Of a stretch of DNA of 64,000 nucleotides, positions 1 to 7,119 are shown piece by piece. The notes beneath the pieces are model-generated. The model had not been told where the DNA came from. It ran no database searches and saw only the letters and a program-made list of their open reading frames with translations. Origin of the DNA: Pseudoxanthomonas suwonensis (GTDB taxonomy: Bacteria; Pseudomonadota; Gammaproteobacteria; Xanthomonadales; Xanthomonadaceae); contig NZ_PDWP01000005.1 of NCBI RefSeq assembly GCF_010093235.1, positions 1 to 64,000 of the forward strand. The letters run 5' to 3'. The translations under genes and the position numbers were made by a program. How positions within the stretch are numbered: position 1 is the stretch's first letter; the number at the start of each line of letters is the position of its first letter.

Positions 1-30
1 CGCAGCTCCCGGGGCGAACAGGAACGGATG

Positions 31-66
31 CGTAGCCCGGACAAGGCCACATCCGCGGAAGGCCAC
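31..66. repeat. Dispersed REP-like element, copy 1
   Basis: It starts CGTAGCCCGGACAAGGCC and ends GGAAGGCCAC, matching the copy at 208-250 in both flanks. The core is shorter and the inverted arms are degraded (CCCGGAC against ATCCGCGG). The general form, CCCGGAT-AAGGC-core-ATCCGGG, is that of short extragenic palindromes common in gammaproteobacteria. A whole-genome repeat count would settle it. Confidence 0.5.
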
Positions 67-207
67 GTCCCCGAGTCCGCTGGAGATGCCGCAGCGCGTG
101 GCAACGCGCCGCGCTCCTGCACCGCCCCGGTACCACGACGTTCGAACCGGGTCGACCACGGCTCCGCGTTCAACCGCGTTTTCCCTGCACCCCGATGGAG
201 GGAGTGC

Positions 208-250
208 CGTAGCCCGGATAAGGCCGCAGGCCGCATCCGGGAAAGGCCAC
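208..250. repeat. Dispersed REP-like element, copy 2
   Basis: This is the better-preserved copy. The arms CCCGGAT (213-219) and ATCCGGG (235-241) are perfectly inverted around a G+C-rich core that repeats GGCCGC. The same left flank (CGTAGCCCGGA) and right flank (GGAAAGGCCAC) occur at 31-66, 177 bp upstream. It lies in a gene-free stretch, as extragenic palindromic repeats usually do. Confidence 0.55.
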
Positions 251-380
251 GAGGCGCCCGGGCGAAAACAGCGCGTGGCAGTGAGCCGCCCGCCAGCAGC
301 CGGCCGCCGCAGCGAATGGTGCGCTCCACCCGCCCGGCGACGCACCCATCGGGAATGTCGGTCGCATGGGCGCCTTCTTA

Positions 381-415
381 CCAATCACCAATCACCAATC
401 ACGAATCACGCATCA
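381..415. repeat. Tandem heptamer array, about five units
   Basis: Five head-to-tail 7-bp units: CCAATCA three times, then CGAATCA and CGCATCA. They lie just beyond the terminator of the M28 peptidase gene. The later units are degenerate, which suggests an ageing simple-sequence repeat. No open frame is affected. Confidence 0.7.
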
Positions 416-424
416 CCACGACAG

Positions 425-462
425 CAAAAGGCCGGCCGCTTGCGCGGCCGGCCTTCTGTTTT
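425..462 (-). terminator. Rho-independent terminator of the M28 peptidase gene
   Basis: A perfect 10-bp stem, GGCCGGCCGC (430-439) and GCGGCCGGCC (444-453), encloses a 4-nt loop. On the minus strand it is followed by TTTT. A T-rich run on the other side (TTCTGTTTT) means it could work in both directions. It lies about 18 bp past the stop codon of the minus-strand gene ending at 481. Confidence 0.85.
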
Positions 463-480
463 CCTGTCCCGTCGGAGCAG

Positions 481-2211
481 TTACTGCGCCGCTGCCGGTG
501 CCGTAGCAGGCTGGCGGGCCTGCATCATGCGGTCGCGGGTCGCCTTGAACGGATTGCCTTCGTACCAGTTCGGCCAGCGGTCGCCACCGGCAAGCTCGCG
601 GCCGACCGCGTGCAGCGCTTCCAGGTCCTCGACCACGCCGTCGAGGTTCCAGGACGGATCGAACTCGTCCGACGGCTGGTGGTAGTTGCCGGCATAGGCT
701 TCCGAGGCAGCCTTGCCTGCCGCCTTGCCGCCCTCCACCAGGTCGTTGCCGCCCTTGGCGTACAGGGCAGGCACGCCGGCCTTGGCGAAGTTGAAGTGGT
801 CGGAACGGAAGTAGAAGCCGCTCTGCACCGAGGCCTCGCCCTCCAGGCGGCGTCCCTGCATGGCAGCGATGGGCTTGAGGATGTCCTCCAGCTCCGAGCT
901 GCCGATGCCGGTCACGACGAAATCGCGCGAGCGGCCGGCCACCGACATGGCGTCGAGGTTGATCACGCCCGCGATCTTCTCCAGCGGGAAGGTCGGGTGG
1001 GCGACGTAGTACCGGGAGCCCAGCAGGCCGGATTCCTCCAGGGTCACGGCCAGGAACACCACCGAGCGCTCGGGGCGCTGCTCCTGGCTGGCGAAGGCCT
1101 CGGCGATCTCGAGGATGCCGGCCACGCCGGTGGCGTTGTCGACGGCACCGTTGTAGATGGTGTCGCCTTCGCCCTCGTGCTTGCCCAGGTGGTCCCAGTG
1201 GGCCATGTACAGCACCGCCTCGTCGGCGCGGCTGGCGCCGGGCAGCACGCCGACCACGTTGCGCGAGGTCTTGCGGGTGGTGGTGCTGTTGAGGTCGACC
1301 GACAGCGTGGCCTTCAGCGGCACCGGCTTGAAGCCCGGCTTGCCGGCCTTGCGGTAGGCCTCGTCCAGATCCAGGCCCGCCGAGGCGAACAGCTTGCGGG
1401 CCACGTCGGCGGTGATCCAGCCCTGTACCGGCAGGCGCGGATCGGGATCGTCGCTGGTCGGCAGGTCGTACTGCGGGCCGGACCAGGAGTTCCTCACCAC
1501 TTCCCAGCCGTAGCTGGCGCCGGGGGTGTCGTGCACGATCAGGGCCGCGGCGGCGCCCTTGCGGGCGGCCTCCTCGAACTTGTAGGTCCAGCGGCCGTAG
1601 TAGGTCATCTTGCGGCCGTCGAACAGCTTCTCGTCGTTGCTGTGGAAGCCGGGGTCGTTGACGAACATCACCACGGTCTTGCCGGTCCAGTCCTGGCCGG
1701 CATAGTCGTTCCAGCCGCGCTCGGGCGCGTCCACGCCGTAGCCCACGAACACCATCTCGCTGTCGCGGACGGAAACCCGGGGCTCGCCGGTGCGGGTGCC
1801 CACCACCATGTCGCTGCCGAAGGCCAGGTCCAGGGTCTGGTCGCCGGTCTTGATGGACAGACGGGTAGCCGCGTCGGCGGTGGTCTCCACCATCGGCACT
1901 TCCTGGAAGTAGCTGTCGCCGTTGCCGGGCTGCAGGCCGATGCGCTGCATCTGCGCGCGGATGTACTCGACAGTACGCTCCTCGCCGACCGAGCCCGGGC
2001 CACGGCCCTCGAACTCGTCGGAAGCCAGGGTGCGGGTCAGCTCGGCGAAGTCGGCCGCGGTGATCGCCGGGTCGAACGCATGGTCGGATGCGGGCGCCGG
2101 GACGGTGGCGGAGGCATCGGGGGCGGTTGCGGTGGGTGCCTCGGCCTGCTTGCCGCAGCCGGCCAGCAGCAACGCACCAACGGCAACGCCGATCATGGAT
2201 TTGCGGTACAT
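481..2211 (-). CDS. M28 family zinc metallopeptidase, lipoprotein
   Basis: A 576-residue envelope peptidase. The N-terminus has a lipoprotein signal ending LLLAGC (Cys19), followed by a linker rich in Ala, Thr and Pro. A PA-like insert lies in the middle. The M28 catalytic part follows, with metal-ligand segments HWDHLG, GAVDNATG and TLEESGLLGS and a late SDHF motif. The family releases N-terminal residues from peptides or modified amino acids using two zinc ions; the substrate cannot be read from sequence. The ATG at 2211 has a GGAG five bases upstream, but that GGAG lies inside a hairpin (2212-2241). The gene ends in a strong terminator and is probably monocistronic or co-transcribed with the VNG-repeat gene upstream. 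Confidence 0.9.
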   Translation of the reverse strand: MYRKSMIGVAVGALLLAGCGKQAEAPTATAPDASATVPAPASDHAFDPAITAADFAELTRTLASDEFEGRGPGSVGEERTVEYIRAQMQRIGLQPGNGDSYFQEVPMVETTADAATRLSIKTGDQTLDLAFGSDMVVGTRTGEPRVSVRDSEMVFVGYGVDAPERGWNDYAGQDWTGKTVVMFVNDPGFHSNDEKLFDGRKMTYYGRWTYKFEEAARKGAAAALIVHDTPGASYGWEVVRNSWSGPQYDLPTSDDPDPRLPVQGWITADVARKLFASAGLDLDEAYRKAGKPGFKPVPLKATLSVDLNSTTTRKTSRNVVGVLPGASRADEAVLYMAHWDHLGKHEGEGDTIYNGAVDNATGVAGILEIAEAFASQEQRPERSVVFLAVTLEESGLLGSRYYVAHPTFPLEKIAGVINLDAMSVAGRSRDFVVTGIGSSELEDILKPIAAMQGRRLEGEASVQSGFYFRSDHFNFAKAGVPALYAKGGNDLVEGGKAAGKAASEAYAGNYHQPSDEFDPSWNLDGVVEDLEALHAVGRELAGGDRWPNWYEGNPFKATRDRMMQARQPATAPAAAQ

Positions 2212-2250
2212 CGGGACTCCGTAGCGGACGGCGGAGTCCCGATTCTATAA
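2212..2250 (-). promoter_or_regulatory. Start-codon hairpin that hides the Shine-Dalgarno, with a -10-like box
   Basis: A perfect 10-bp inverted repeat, CGGGACTCCG (2212-2221) and CGGAGTCCCG (2232-2241), with a 10-nt loop directly abuts the ATG at 2211 on the minus strand. The GGAG ribosome site lies in the arm next to the ATG. Just upstream (2242-2247, minus strand) is TAGAAT, a 5/6 match to a -10 box, without a convincing -35. Transcripts from that box would start inside the far arm and could not form the full stem. Read-through transcripts from the upstream gene would. Confidence 0.45.
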
Positions 2251-2283
2251 GCAAGCGCGCCGCGGCGAGGGCGGCGGGGCGGA

Positions 2284-2946
2284 TCAGTCCTGCGGCGCGG
2301 TGTCGGTATCGAACACGACCGGCTCGGCGCCGGTGATCTTGCCGGTGCGGGCGCTGCGGTGCACGTACAGGCGCACCTCGCGCTCGAACTCCAGCGGACC
2401 ATGCACCACCGCGCGCGGGCCGATCACCACCCGCGGCTTGCGGCGCGGCGTGCTCTGGAACCAGCCGGAGGCGCGGCTGATGGTGATGCCACCCCCGACG
2501 ACCGAGCCGATGCCCACGGTGACATCGCCGTTGACGGTCTCGATGTCGCCGCTGACCTGGGTCTCGACCAGGCCGATGGCGCCGTTGACCGTTTCGATGC
2601 CGCCGCCGATGGTGCTGCCGCGGTCGACGAAGATGCTGCCGTTGACGGTCTCGATGCCGCCACTGGTCTGCACGCCGCGCTCGAGGCGGATGGCGCCGTT
2701 GACGGTTTCCAGGCTTCCCACGCGGGCGCCGGCGCCCACCTTGATGCCGCCGTTGACGGTGCTCGCGTCGCCGGTCTGCGCCCGTTCGCCGATCGAGATA
2801 CCGCCGTTGACCGTATCCAGGTCGCCATAGGCCTTGCCTGCGGAGACCTCGATGCTGCCGTTGACCTTGCTGATGTCCTCTGCCCAGGCCGCGGGTGCGG
2901 CGAGCAGCAGGGACAGCGCGATGGCTGGGAAAGGAAAACGGGCCAT
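2284..2946 (-). CDS. Exported VNG-repeat protein, probable beta-solenoid
   Basis: A 220-residue protein whose role I do not recognise. Residues 1-22 form a signal peptide ending APAAWAED. The body is about seven imperfect repeats of roughly 18 residues, each with the phrase TVNG or KVNG plus G and small hydrophobic residues (DTVNGGISIG, ETVNGAIRLE). This is the pattern of right-handed beta-helix or DUF4097/bactofilin-like stacks. The C-terminal 50 residues lose the repeat and are basic. The start is the ATG at 2946, preceded by AAGGAG; an upstream in-frame codon is less good. It may act as a surface or periplasmic scaffold, but that is inference from shape only. Confidence 0.7.
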   Translation of the reverse strand: MARFPFPAIALSLLLAAPAAWAEDISKVNGSIEVSAGKAYGDLDTVNGGISIGERAQTGDASTVNGGIKVGAGARVGSLETVNGAIRLERGVQTSGGIETVNGSIFVDRGSTIGGGIETVNGAIGLVETQVSGDIETVNGDVTVGIGSVVGGGITISRASGWFQSTPRRKPRVVIGPRAVVHGPLEFEREVRLYVHRSARTGKITGAEPVVFDTDTAPQD

Positions 2947-3032
2947 GGCGGGCTCCTTGGACGTCTGTACGCGCCATGGGACCACGCTTGGCTACAATCC
3001 GCACCTGTCTGAAGTCACTGGATCCCCCAGGC

Positions 3033-4310
3033 GTGCCCCAACCGCGCGAGCGTCGCCAGTCCACCGGGCCCGGGCCCCGGCCCAGTCGCTGGGCATGGCG
3101 CCTGTCGTTGGCGGTCCTGGTGGCGCTGGCCTGTGGCGCCATCGGGGCCCAGGAGCGCCGCGACCCGGGCGCGGCCGAGCGCGAACTGCGCAAGGTTCGC
3201 GCCGAACTGCAGGAAATCTCCCGTGAACGCCGCAGGCTGGAAGGCCAGCGCGGCCAGGCCGAGACGCGCCTGCGCCGGGCCGAGGGCCAGCTGCGCCGTG
3301 CCGAGCGCGAACTGGCCGGGACCGAGGAGGCGCTGCAGCGCGAAACGCAGGCCCTGGCTGGGCTGGAACGGCGCCGCGACCAGCTGCGGGCCGAGCAGGC
3401 CGGCAGCCGCGAGCGCCTGGCCCGGCTGCTGCGCGCGTCCTACACCCTGGGTGGCCAAGCCCCGCTGAAGCTGCTGCTGGCGCAGGACCGCGCCGCCGAC
3501 GCCCAGCGCGCCCTGGCCTACCACCGCTATGCCCAGCGCGAACACGCCCGCCAGGTGCGGGCGCTGTCGGAATCGCTGGCGGAGCTTTCCGCGGTCGAGG
3601 AAGGCATCGCCCAGCGTCGTGCCGAACTGGAATCGCTGCGCGCCAGGCAGCAGGAGACGCTGGCGGAGCTGCAGCGGGACCGTGGCCAGCGCCTGGCCCT
3701 GCTGTGGGACCTGGACAGCCGGTACCAGGACCGCCAGCAGCGCGAGAAGGCGCTGGGCAAGGATGCGCAGGCGCTGGAGCAGCTGCTGAAGACCCTGCGC
3801 GCCGCCGCCGCGAGGGCCGCGGCCGAGAAGCGGGCCGCCGAGCAGCGTGCCCGCGAGCAGGCGCAGGCATCGCGCGGAGAGCCCGCGAAGCCGCGTGGCC
3901 CGGTTGCCGCCGCCACGCCGCCGCCCAAGGTCGGCGGCCTCGGCTGGCCCGCCAGCGGCGACCTGCTGGCGCGCTACGGCGGCAAGCTGCCCGACGGACG
4001 CACCAGCAGTGGCGTGCTGATCGGCACCGCCGCCGGCGCGCCGGTGACTGCGGTGGCCGACGGCACCGTGGTGTTCTCCGAGTGGATGACCGGCTACGGC
4101 CTGATCCTGATCGTCGACCATGGCAACGGCTACATGAGCCTCTACGCGCACAACGACGCGCTGTTGCGGAAGGTCGGCGAACGCGTGCGCAAGGGCGACA
4201 CGCTGGCGCGCGTGGGGACTTCGGGCGGACATGGGCGCCCGGCGCTGTACTTCGAGCTGCGCCGCGACGGCAAGCCGGTGGATCCGGCGGGGTGGCTGCA
4301 GCGGCGCTGA
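3033..4310 (+). CDS. envC: Murein hydrolase activator EnvC-like (degenerate LytM)
   Basis: About 425 residues. An N-terminal hydrophobic export segment ends CGAIGAQE. A long charged coiled coil rich in Arg, Glu, Gln and Ala follows (about residues 35-285). The C-terminus is a LytM/M23 domain (about 310-425). The usual zinc ligands look lost: the position of the HxxxD histidine reads SSGVLIG, and the normal HLHFE motif reads ALYFEL. That is typical of EnvC, which activates AmiA/AmiB amidases during septum splitting and does not cut peptidoglycan itself. I chose the GTG at 3033 because it gives a signal peptide of normal size; an in-frame ATG at 2976 is possible. A TACAAT box lies at 2993-2998. 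The S41 protease gene follows 77 bp downstream. Confidence 0.82.
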   Translation: MPQPRERRQSTGPGPRPSRWAWRLSLAVLVALACGAIGAQERRDPGAAERELRKVRAELQEISRERRRLEGQRGQAETRLRRAEGQLRRAERELAGTEEALQRETQALAGLERRRDQLRAEQAGSRERLARLLRASYTLGGQAPLKLLLAQDRAADAQRALAYHRYAQREHARQVRALSESLAELSAVEEGIAQRRAELESLRARQQETLAELQRDRGQRLALLWDLDSRYQDRQQREKALGKDAQALEQLLKTLRAAAARAAAEKRAAEQRAREQAQASRGEPAKPRGPVAAATPPPKVGGLGWPASGDLLARYGGKLPDGRTSSGVLIGTAAGAPVTAVADGTVVFSEWMTGYGLILIVDHGNGYMSLYAHNDALLRKVGERVRKGDTLARVGTSGGHGRPALYFELRRDGKPVDPAGWLQRR

Positions 4311-4335
4311 GCGCGGTTCAAGCCGCATTTACAAC

Positions 4336-4350
4336 GCGGTGCAGCATAAT
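4336..4350 (+). promoter_or_regulatory. Promoter-proximal decamer GCGGTGCAGC with a -10-like box
   Basis: GCGGTGCAGC (4336-4345) runs directly into CATAAT, a 5/6 match to a -10 hexamer, 38 bp before the S41 protease ATG. The same decamer form (GCRGTGCARC, same strand) occurs at 6968, 22347 and 62119, each in an intergenic promoter region. No clear -35 box is visible. Confidence 0.35.
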
Positions 4351-4387
4351 CGACCGACGCGCACCGTCCGCGCGTCCGGAGTCGTCG

Positions 4388-5803
4388 ATGCGTCCTGCCC
4401 CCGTCCTGCTGCCCTTCCTGCTGCTGCTCGCCATGCCGCTTGCCGGCCTGGCCCAGGTTGCCCCGCAGGAACCGCCACTGCCCGCGCCGCAGGCGGAGCC
4501 GGCCGAAGACGGGGAAGAACCGCACGGGCATCCGCAGGAGGGCGACGACGCCGCGCCGGTGCCCGCCACCGATGATCCCGACGCGGCCGATGCCAGTGGT
4601 TCGAAGATCCCGCTGGCCGAGATCCAGCGCTACGTTGCCGTGTACCGCGCGATCAGGGAGGCCTACGTCGATCCGGTCGACGACCGCTTCCTGATGCAGT
4701 CGGCGATCGAAGGCCTGCTGCTGGACCTGGACCCGCACAGCGCCTACCTCAACCGAGACGAGGCCGAGTCCTTCGACGAACAGACCACCGGCGCCTACGA
4801 GGGCATCGGCGTGGAGCTGCAGCAGCAGCAGGACCGCACGCTGAAGGTGGTCGCGCCGATCGACGGCACCCCTGCCGCGCGCGCCGGCGTCCTGGCGGGC
4901 GACGTGATCGTGGCGATCGACGGCAAGCCGATCGCCCAGGTCGAAGGCAGCGAGCCGCTGCGCGGCGCCGCAGGGACCAAGGTCACCATCACCATCGTGC
5001 GCGAGGGCCGCGAGCGGCCGTTCGACGTGGAGATCCGGCGCGAGACCATCCGCGTCACCAGCGTCCGCAGCCGCATGCTCGAGCCCGGTTACGGCTACGT
5101 GCGGGTGAGCACCTTCCAGGCGGATACCGGCGCCGACTTCCGCAAGCACCTGGACGACCTGCAGGCCCAGGCCGGCGGCAGGCTGCGCGGCCTGGTGCTG
5201 GACCTGCGCAGCAACCCTGGCGGCCTGCTGACCGCTGCGGTGCAGGTGGCCGACGAGCTGCTGGACAGCGGCGCCATCGTCAGCACCCGCGGCCGCGCGC
5301 CGGCCAGCGATACCCGCTTCGATGCGACCGCCGGCGACCGCCTGCACGGTGCCCCGGTCGTGGTGCTGGTGGATGCAGGCTCGGCCAGCGCGGCCGAGGT
5401 CCTCGCCGGAGCGCTGCGCGACAACGACCGCGCCCGCGTGGTCGGCAGCCGCACCTTCGGCAAGGGTTCGGTGCAGACCCTGCTGCCGCTGGGCAACGGC
5501 GATTCGGTCAAGCTCACCACCGCGCGCTACTACACGCCCAGCGGGCGCTCCATCCAGGCCAGCGGCATCGTCCCGGACGTGGAGCTGCAGCCGGACGCGA
5601 AGCTGACCGGCGCCACCGTGCCTGCCACCGCCATCCGCGCCGTCACCGAGGCGGCACTGCCGGGCCACCTGCGCGGCGACGAGGAAGGCGACGAGTACCA
5701 GCCGGGCTCGCCGCTGCCGGGCGATGCGCCGATCACGGCCGCGCTGGCGGAGCTGAAGAAACTGGCCGGCGTCGCATCCGCGCCGGCGCCGCGCCGGGAT
5801 TGA
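4388..5803 (+). CDS. S41 family C-terminal processing peptidase
   Basis: A 471-residue periplasmic serine protease. A signal peptide ends PLAGLAQ and is followed by an acidic, Pro-rich linker to about residue 75. A PDZ domain follows (about 135-225, with GIGVELQQ and the G-V-L-A-G-D binding loop), then the S41 core. The Ser/Lys pair is readable: Ser334 in GSASAAE and Lys359 in FGKGSVQ, 25 residues apart as in CtpA/CtpB. The family trims C-termini of envelope proteins. Placement just after envC is a common arrangement and suggests a shared role in cell-wall remodelling, where such proteases control hydrolases. The last 60 residues are a loose tail. Confidence 0.93.
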   Translation: MRPAPVLLPFLLLLAMPLAGLAQVAPQEPPLPAPQAEPAEDGEEPHGHPQEGDDAAPVPATDDPDAADASGSKIPLAEIQRYVAVYRAIREAYVDPVDDRFLMQSAIEGLLLDLDPHSAYLNRDEAESFDEQTTGAYEGIGVELQQQQDRTLKVVAPIDGTPAARAGVLAGDVIVAIDGKPIAQVEGSEPLRGAAGTKVTITIVREGRERPFDVEIRRETIRVTSVRSRMLEPGYGYVRVSTFQADTGADFRKHLDDLQAQAGGRLRGLVLDLRSNPGGLLTAAVQVADELLDSGAIVSTRGRAPASDTRFDATAGDRLHGAPVVVLVDAGSASAAEVLAGALRDNDRARVVGSRTFGKGSVQTLLPLGNGDSVKLTTARYYTPSGRSIQASGIVPDVELQPDAKLTGATVPATAIRAVTEAALPGHLRGDEEGDEYQPGSPLPGDAPITAALAELKKLAGVASAPAPRRD

Positions 5804-5818
5804 GCCGCCGGGCCGCGC

Positions 5819-6139
5819 TCAGCGCGGCTTGGCGGGCAGCGGGAATGGCGTCACCACCTTCTCGCCGGTGGCGGCGTCGCGGATGGCCGACTGGCCTTTC
5901 CGCTCGACTTCCTCGACCCGGATGATGCTCTGCATCGGCAGGTGCAGCACCTTCGTGTTGCCGAACTCGTCGCGCAGGCGCTCCTCGGTCGGGTCCACCA
6001 CCACGCCTTCGTGCAGGTCGAAGACCAGCTCGCCCACCTCGGTGAAGCCCCACAGCGAGCTGCCGCCGACGTGGCGGGCATAAAGCTCGTAGACCTTTCC
6101 GTGGTTGAGGAAGGTGACCTTGTACAGCGGCTTGGCCAT
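5819..6139 (-). CDS. DUF1820 family protein
   Basis: A 106-residue cytoplasmic protein starting MAKPLYKVTFLNHGKVYELY. It has the DUF1820 features: short beta-rich N-terminus, the phrase GSSLWGFTEVGELVF, an acidic middle, and HLPMQSIIRVEEVE near the end. Function is unknown. It is convergent with the S41 protease gene (15 bp between stops) and lies downstream of the rhomboid gene on the same strand with a 66-bp gap, so the two may share a transcript. Confidence 0.88.
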   Translation of the reverse strand: MAKPLYKVTFLNHGKVYELYARHVGGSSLWGFTEVGELVFDLHEGVVVDPTEERLRDEFGNTKVLHLPMQSIIRVEEVERKGQSAIRDAATGEKVVTPFPLPAKPR

Positions 6140-6205
6140 GGAAGTGCGTTGCTGTTGGGACGGCTGCAGGATGGGGGCGGCGCGTGTTTTTCCAAGGGCC
6201 GCCGG

Positions 6206-6910
6206 TCAGTAGCCCTTCTGCCGCCGCATCCGCCGGGCGATGCCCGCGCGCACCAGCAGGGCGAACAGCACGCCGAACAGGAAGCCGGTCACGTGCGCGG
6301 CCCAGGCCACCGCGCCGAACGCCGGGCCGATATAGGCGAACACCACCTGCAGCGCCGCCCAGATCCCGATCAGCAGGAACGCCGGCGCGCGCACGAATTC
6401 CAGGAACAGCCCCAGCGGCAGCACCACGCCCAGTCGCGCGCCGGGGAACAGGGCGAGGTAGGCGCCGATCACCGCCGAAACCGCGCCACTGGCACCGATC
6501 ACCGCGCGGTACGGGTCGTCGATCGCCACCACCGCGGCGAGGTTGGCGATCGCGCCACCGGCCAGGAACAGCAGCAGGAACCGCCAGGCGCCCATCGCCC
6601 GCTCCGCGGGCAGGCCGAAGATCAGCAGGAACACCAGGTTGCCCAGCAGGTGGGCCCAGTCGGCGTGCAGGAAGAGTGCGGTGAACAGCCTCAATACGCT
6701 ACCGTCCTGAAGCGCTCCCACCCACGCGTCCCACGCATTCGTGCCGCCGGCGAGCCCACGCCCGAGGGCGCCCCAGGCCAGCCAGAGGCTGCGCCGCGCC
6801 TCGTCCGGACGCCCCAGCATCCAAAGGAATGCCAGCCACAACGCCGCGAAAAGCAGCGGCGTCGCCCAGCGCATCGAGGGTTTGCGGCGTGACGGCAGTG
6901 AAACGAACAT
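6206..6910 (-). CDS. Rhomboid family intramembrane serine protease
   Basis: A 234-residue polytopic membrane protein. The rhomboid signature is complete: HADWAHLLGN in the second core helix, the nucleophile Ser141 in GASGAVSA, and the partner His206 in AAHVTGFLFG. Six or more hydrophobic segments cover residues 14-220, and the tail is basic. The family cuts transmembrane helices within the bilayer; targets are unknown here. The ATG at 6910 is preferred; an ATG at 6874 would still keep the core. The gene is divergent from the FadL-type porin gene, and both start sites face the A+T-rich stretch at 6911-7119. Confidence 0.9.
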   Translation of the reverse strand: MFVSLPSRRKPSMRWATPLLFAALWLAFLWMLGRPDEARRSLWLAWGALGRGLAGGTNAWDAWVGALQDGSVLRLFTALFLHADWAHLLGNLVFLLIFGLPAERAMGAWRFLLLFLAGGAIANLAAVVAIDDPYRAVIGASGAVSAVIGAYLALFPGARLGVVLPLGLFLEFVRAPAFLLIGIWAALQVVFAYIGPAFGAVAWAAHVTGFLFGVLFALLVRAGIARRMRRQKGY

Positions 6911-6967
6911 GCAGCAACTATCGCCTATTGGTACCAAGCGTGTCCGCTGCAGCGCGGCAATTTTTCC

Positions 6968-7008
6968 GCAGTGCAGCGTTATTTCCGGGTTAAAGGCGTG
7001 CTTATATT
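6968..7008 (+). promoter_or_regulatory. Probable promoter region of the FadL-type porin gene
   Basis: TATATT (7003-7008) is a 5/6 -10 match in an unusually A+T-rich island. The -35 region is poor. GCAGTGCAGC lies at 6968-6977, the same decamer as near the starts at 4388, 22479 and 62065. The predicted leader would be about 105 nt. The divergent rhomboid promoter must lie in the same 209-bp gap. Confidence 0.4.
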
Positions 7009-7119
7009 CCAGTACGGCGTCGTATGTCGGGAAGGGAGTTCGACCGCCGGCAGACCGGGGGGTGCTGCCGCCGACGCTGCGAACAACAACAACCAACGTC
7101 TTTCCGGAGAAAGCGCAAC

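Larger units (their letters stand above)
1..424. other. Gene-free stretch carrying repeats
   Basis: I find no convincing coding region here. Open frames cross it on both strands, but they look like G+C-driven shadows with no recognisable domain. The stretch holds two copies of a dispersed palindromic element (31-66 and 208-250), a tandem heptamer array (381-415), and the start of the terminator of the minus-strand M28 peptidase gene. Any gene to its left lies outside the window. Confidence 0.6.

Noticed and set aside
381-415. Possible CRISPR array
   Set aside because: The units are 7 bp with no spacers, so it is a simple tandem repeat; no cas genes are present.
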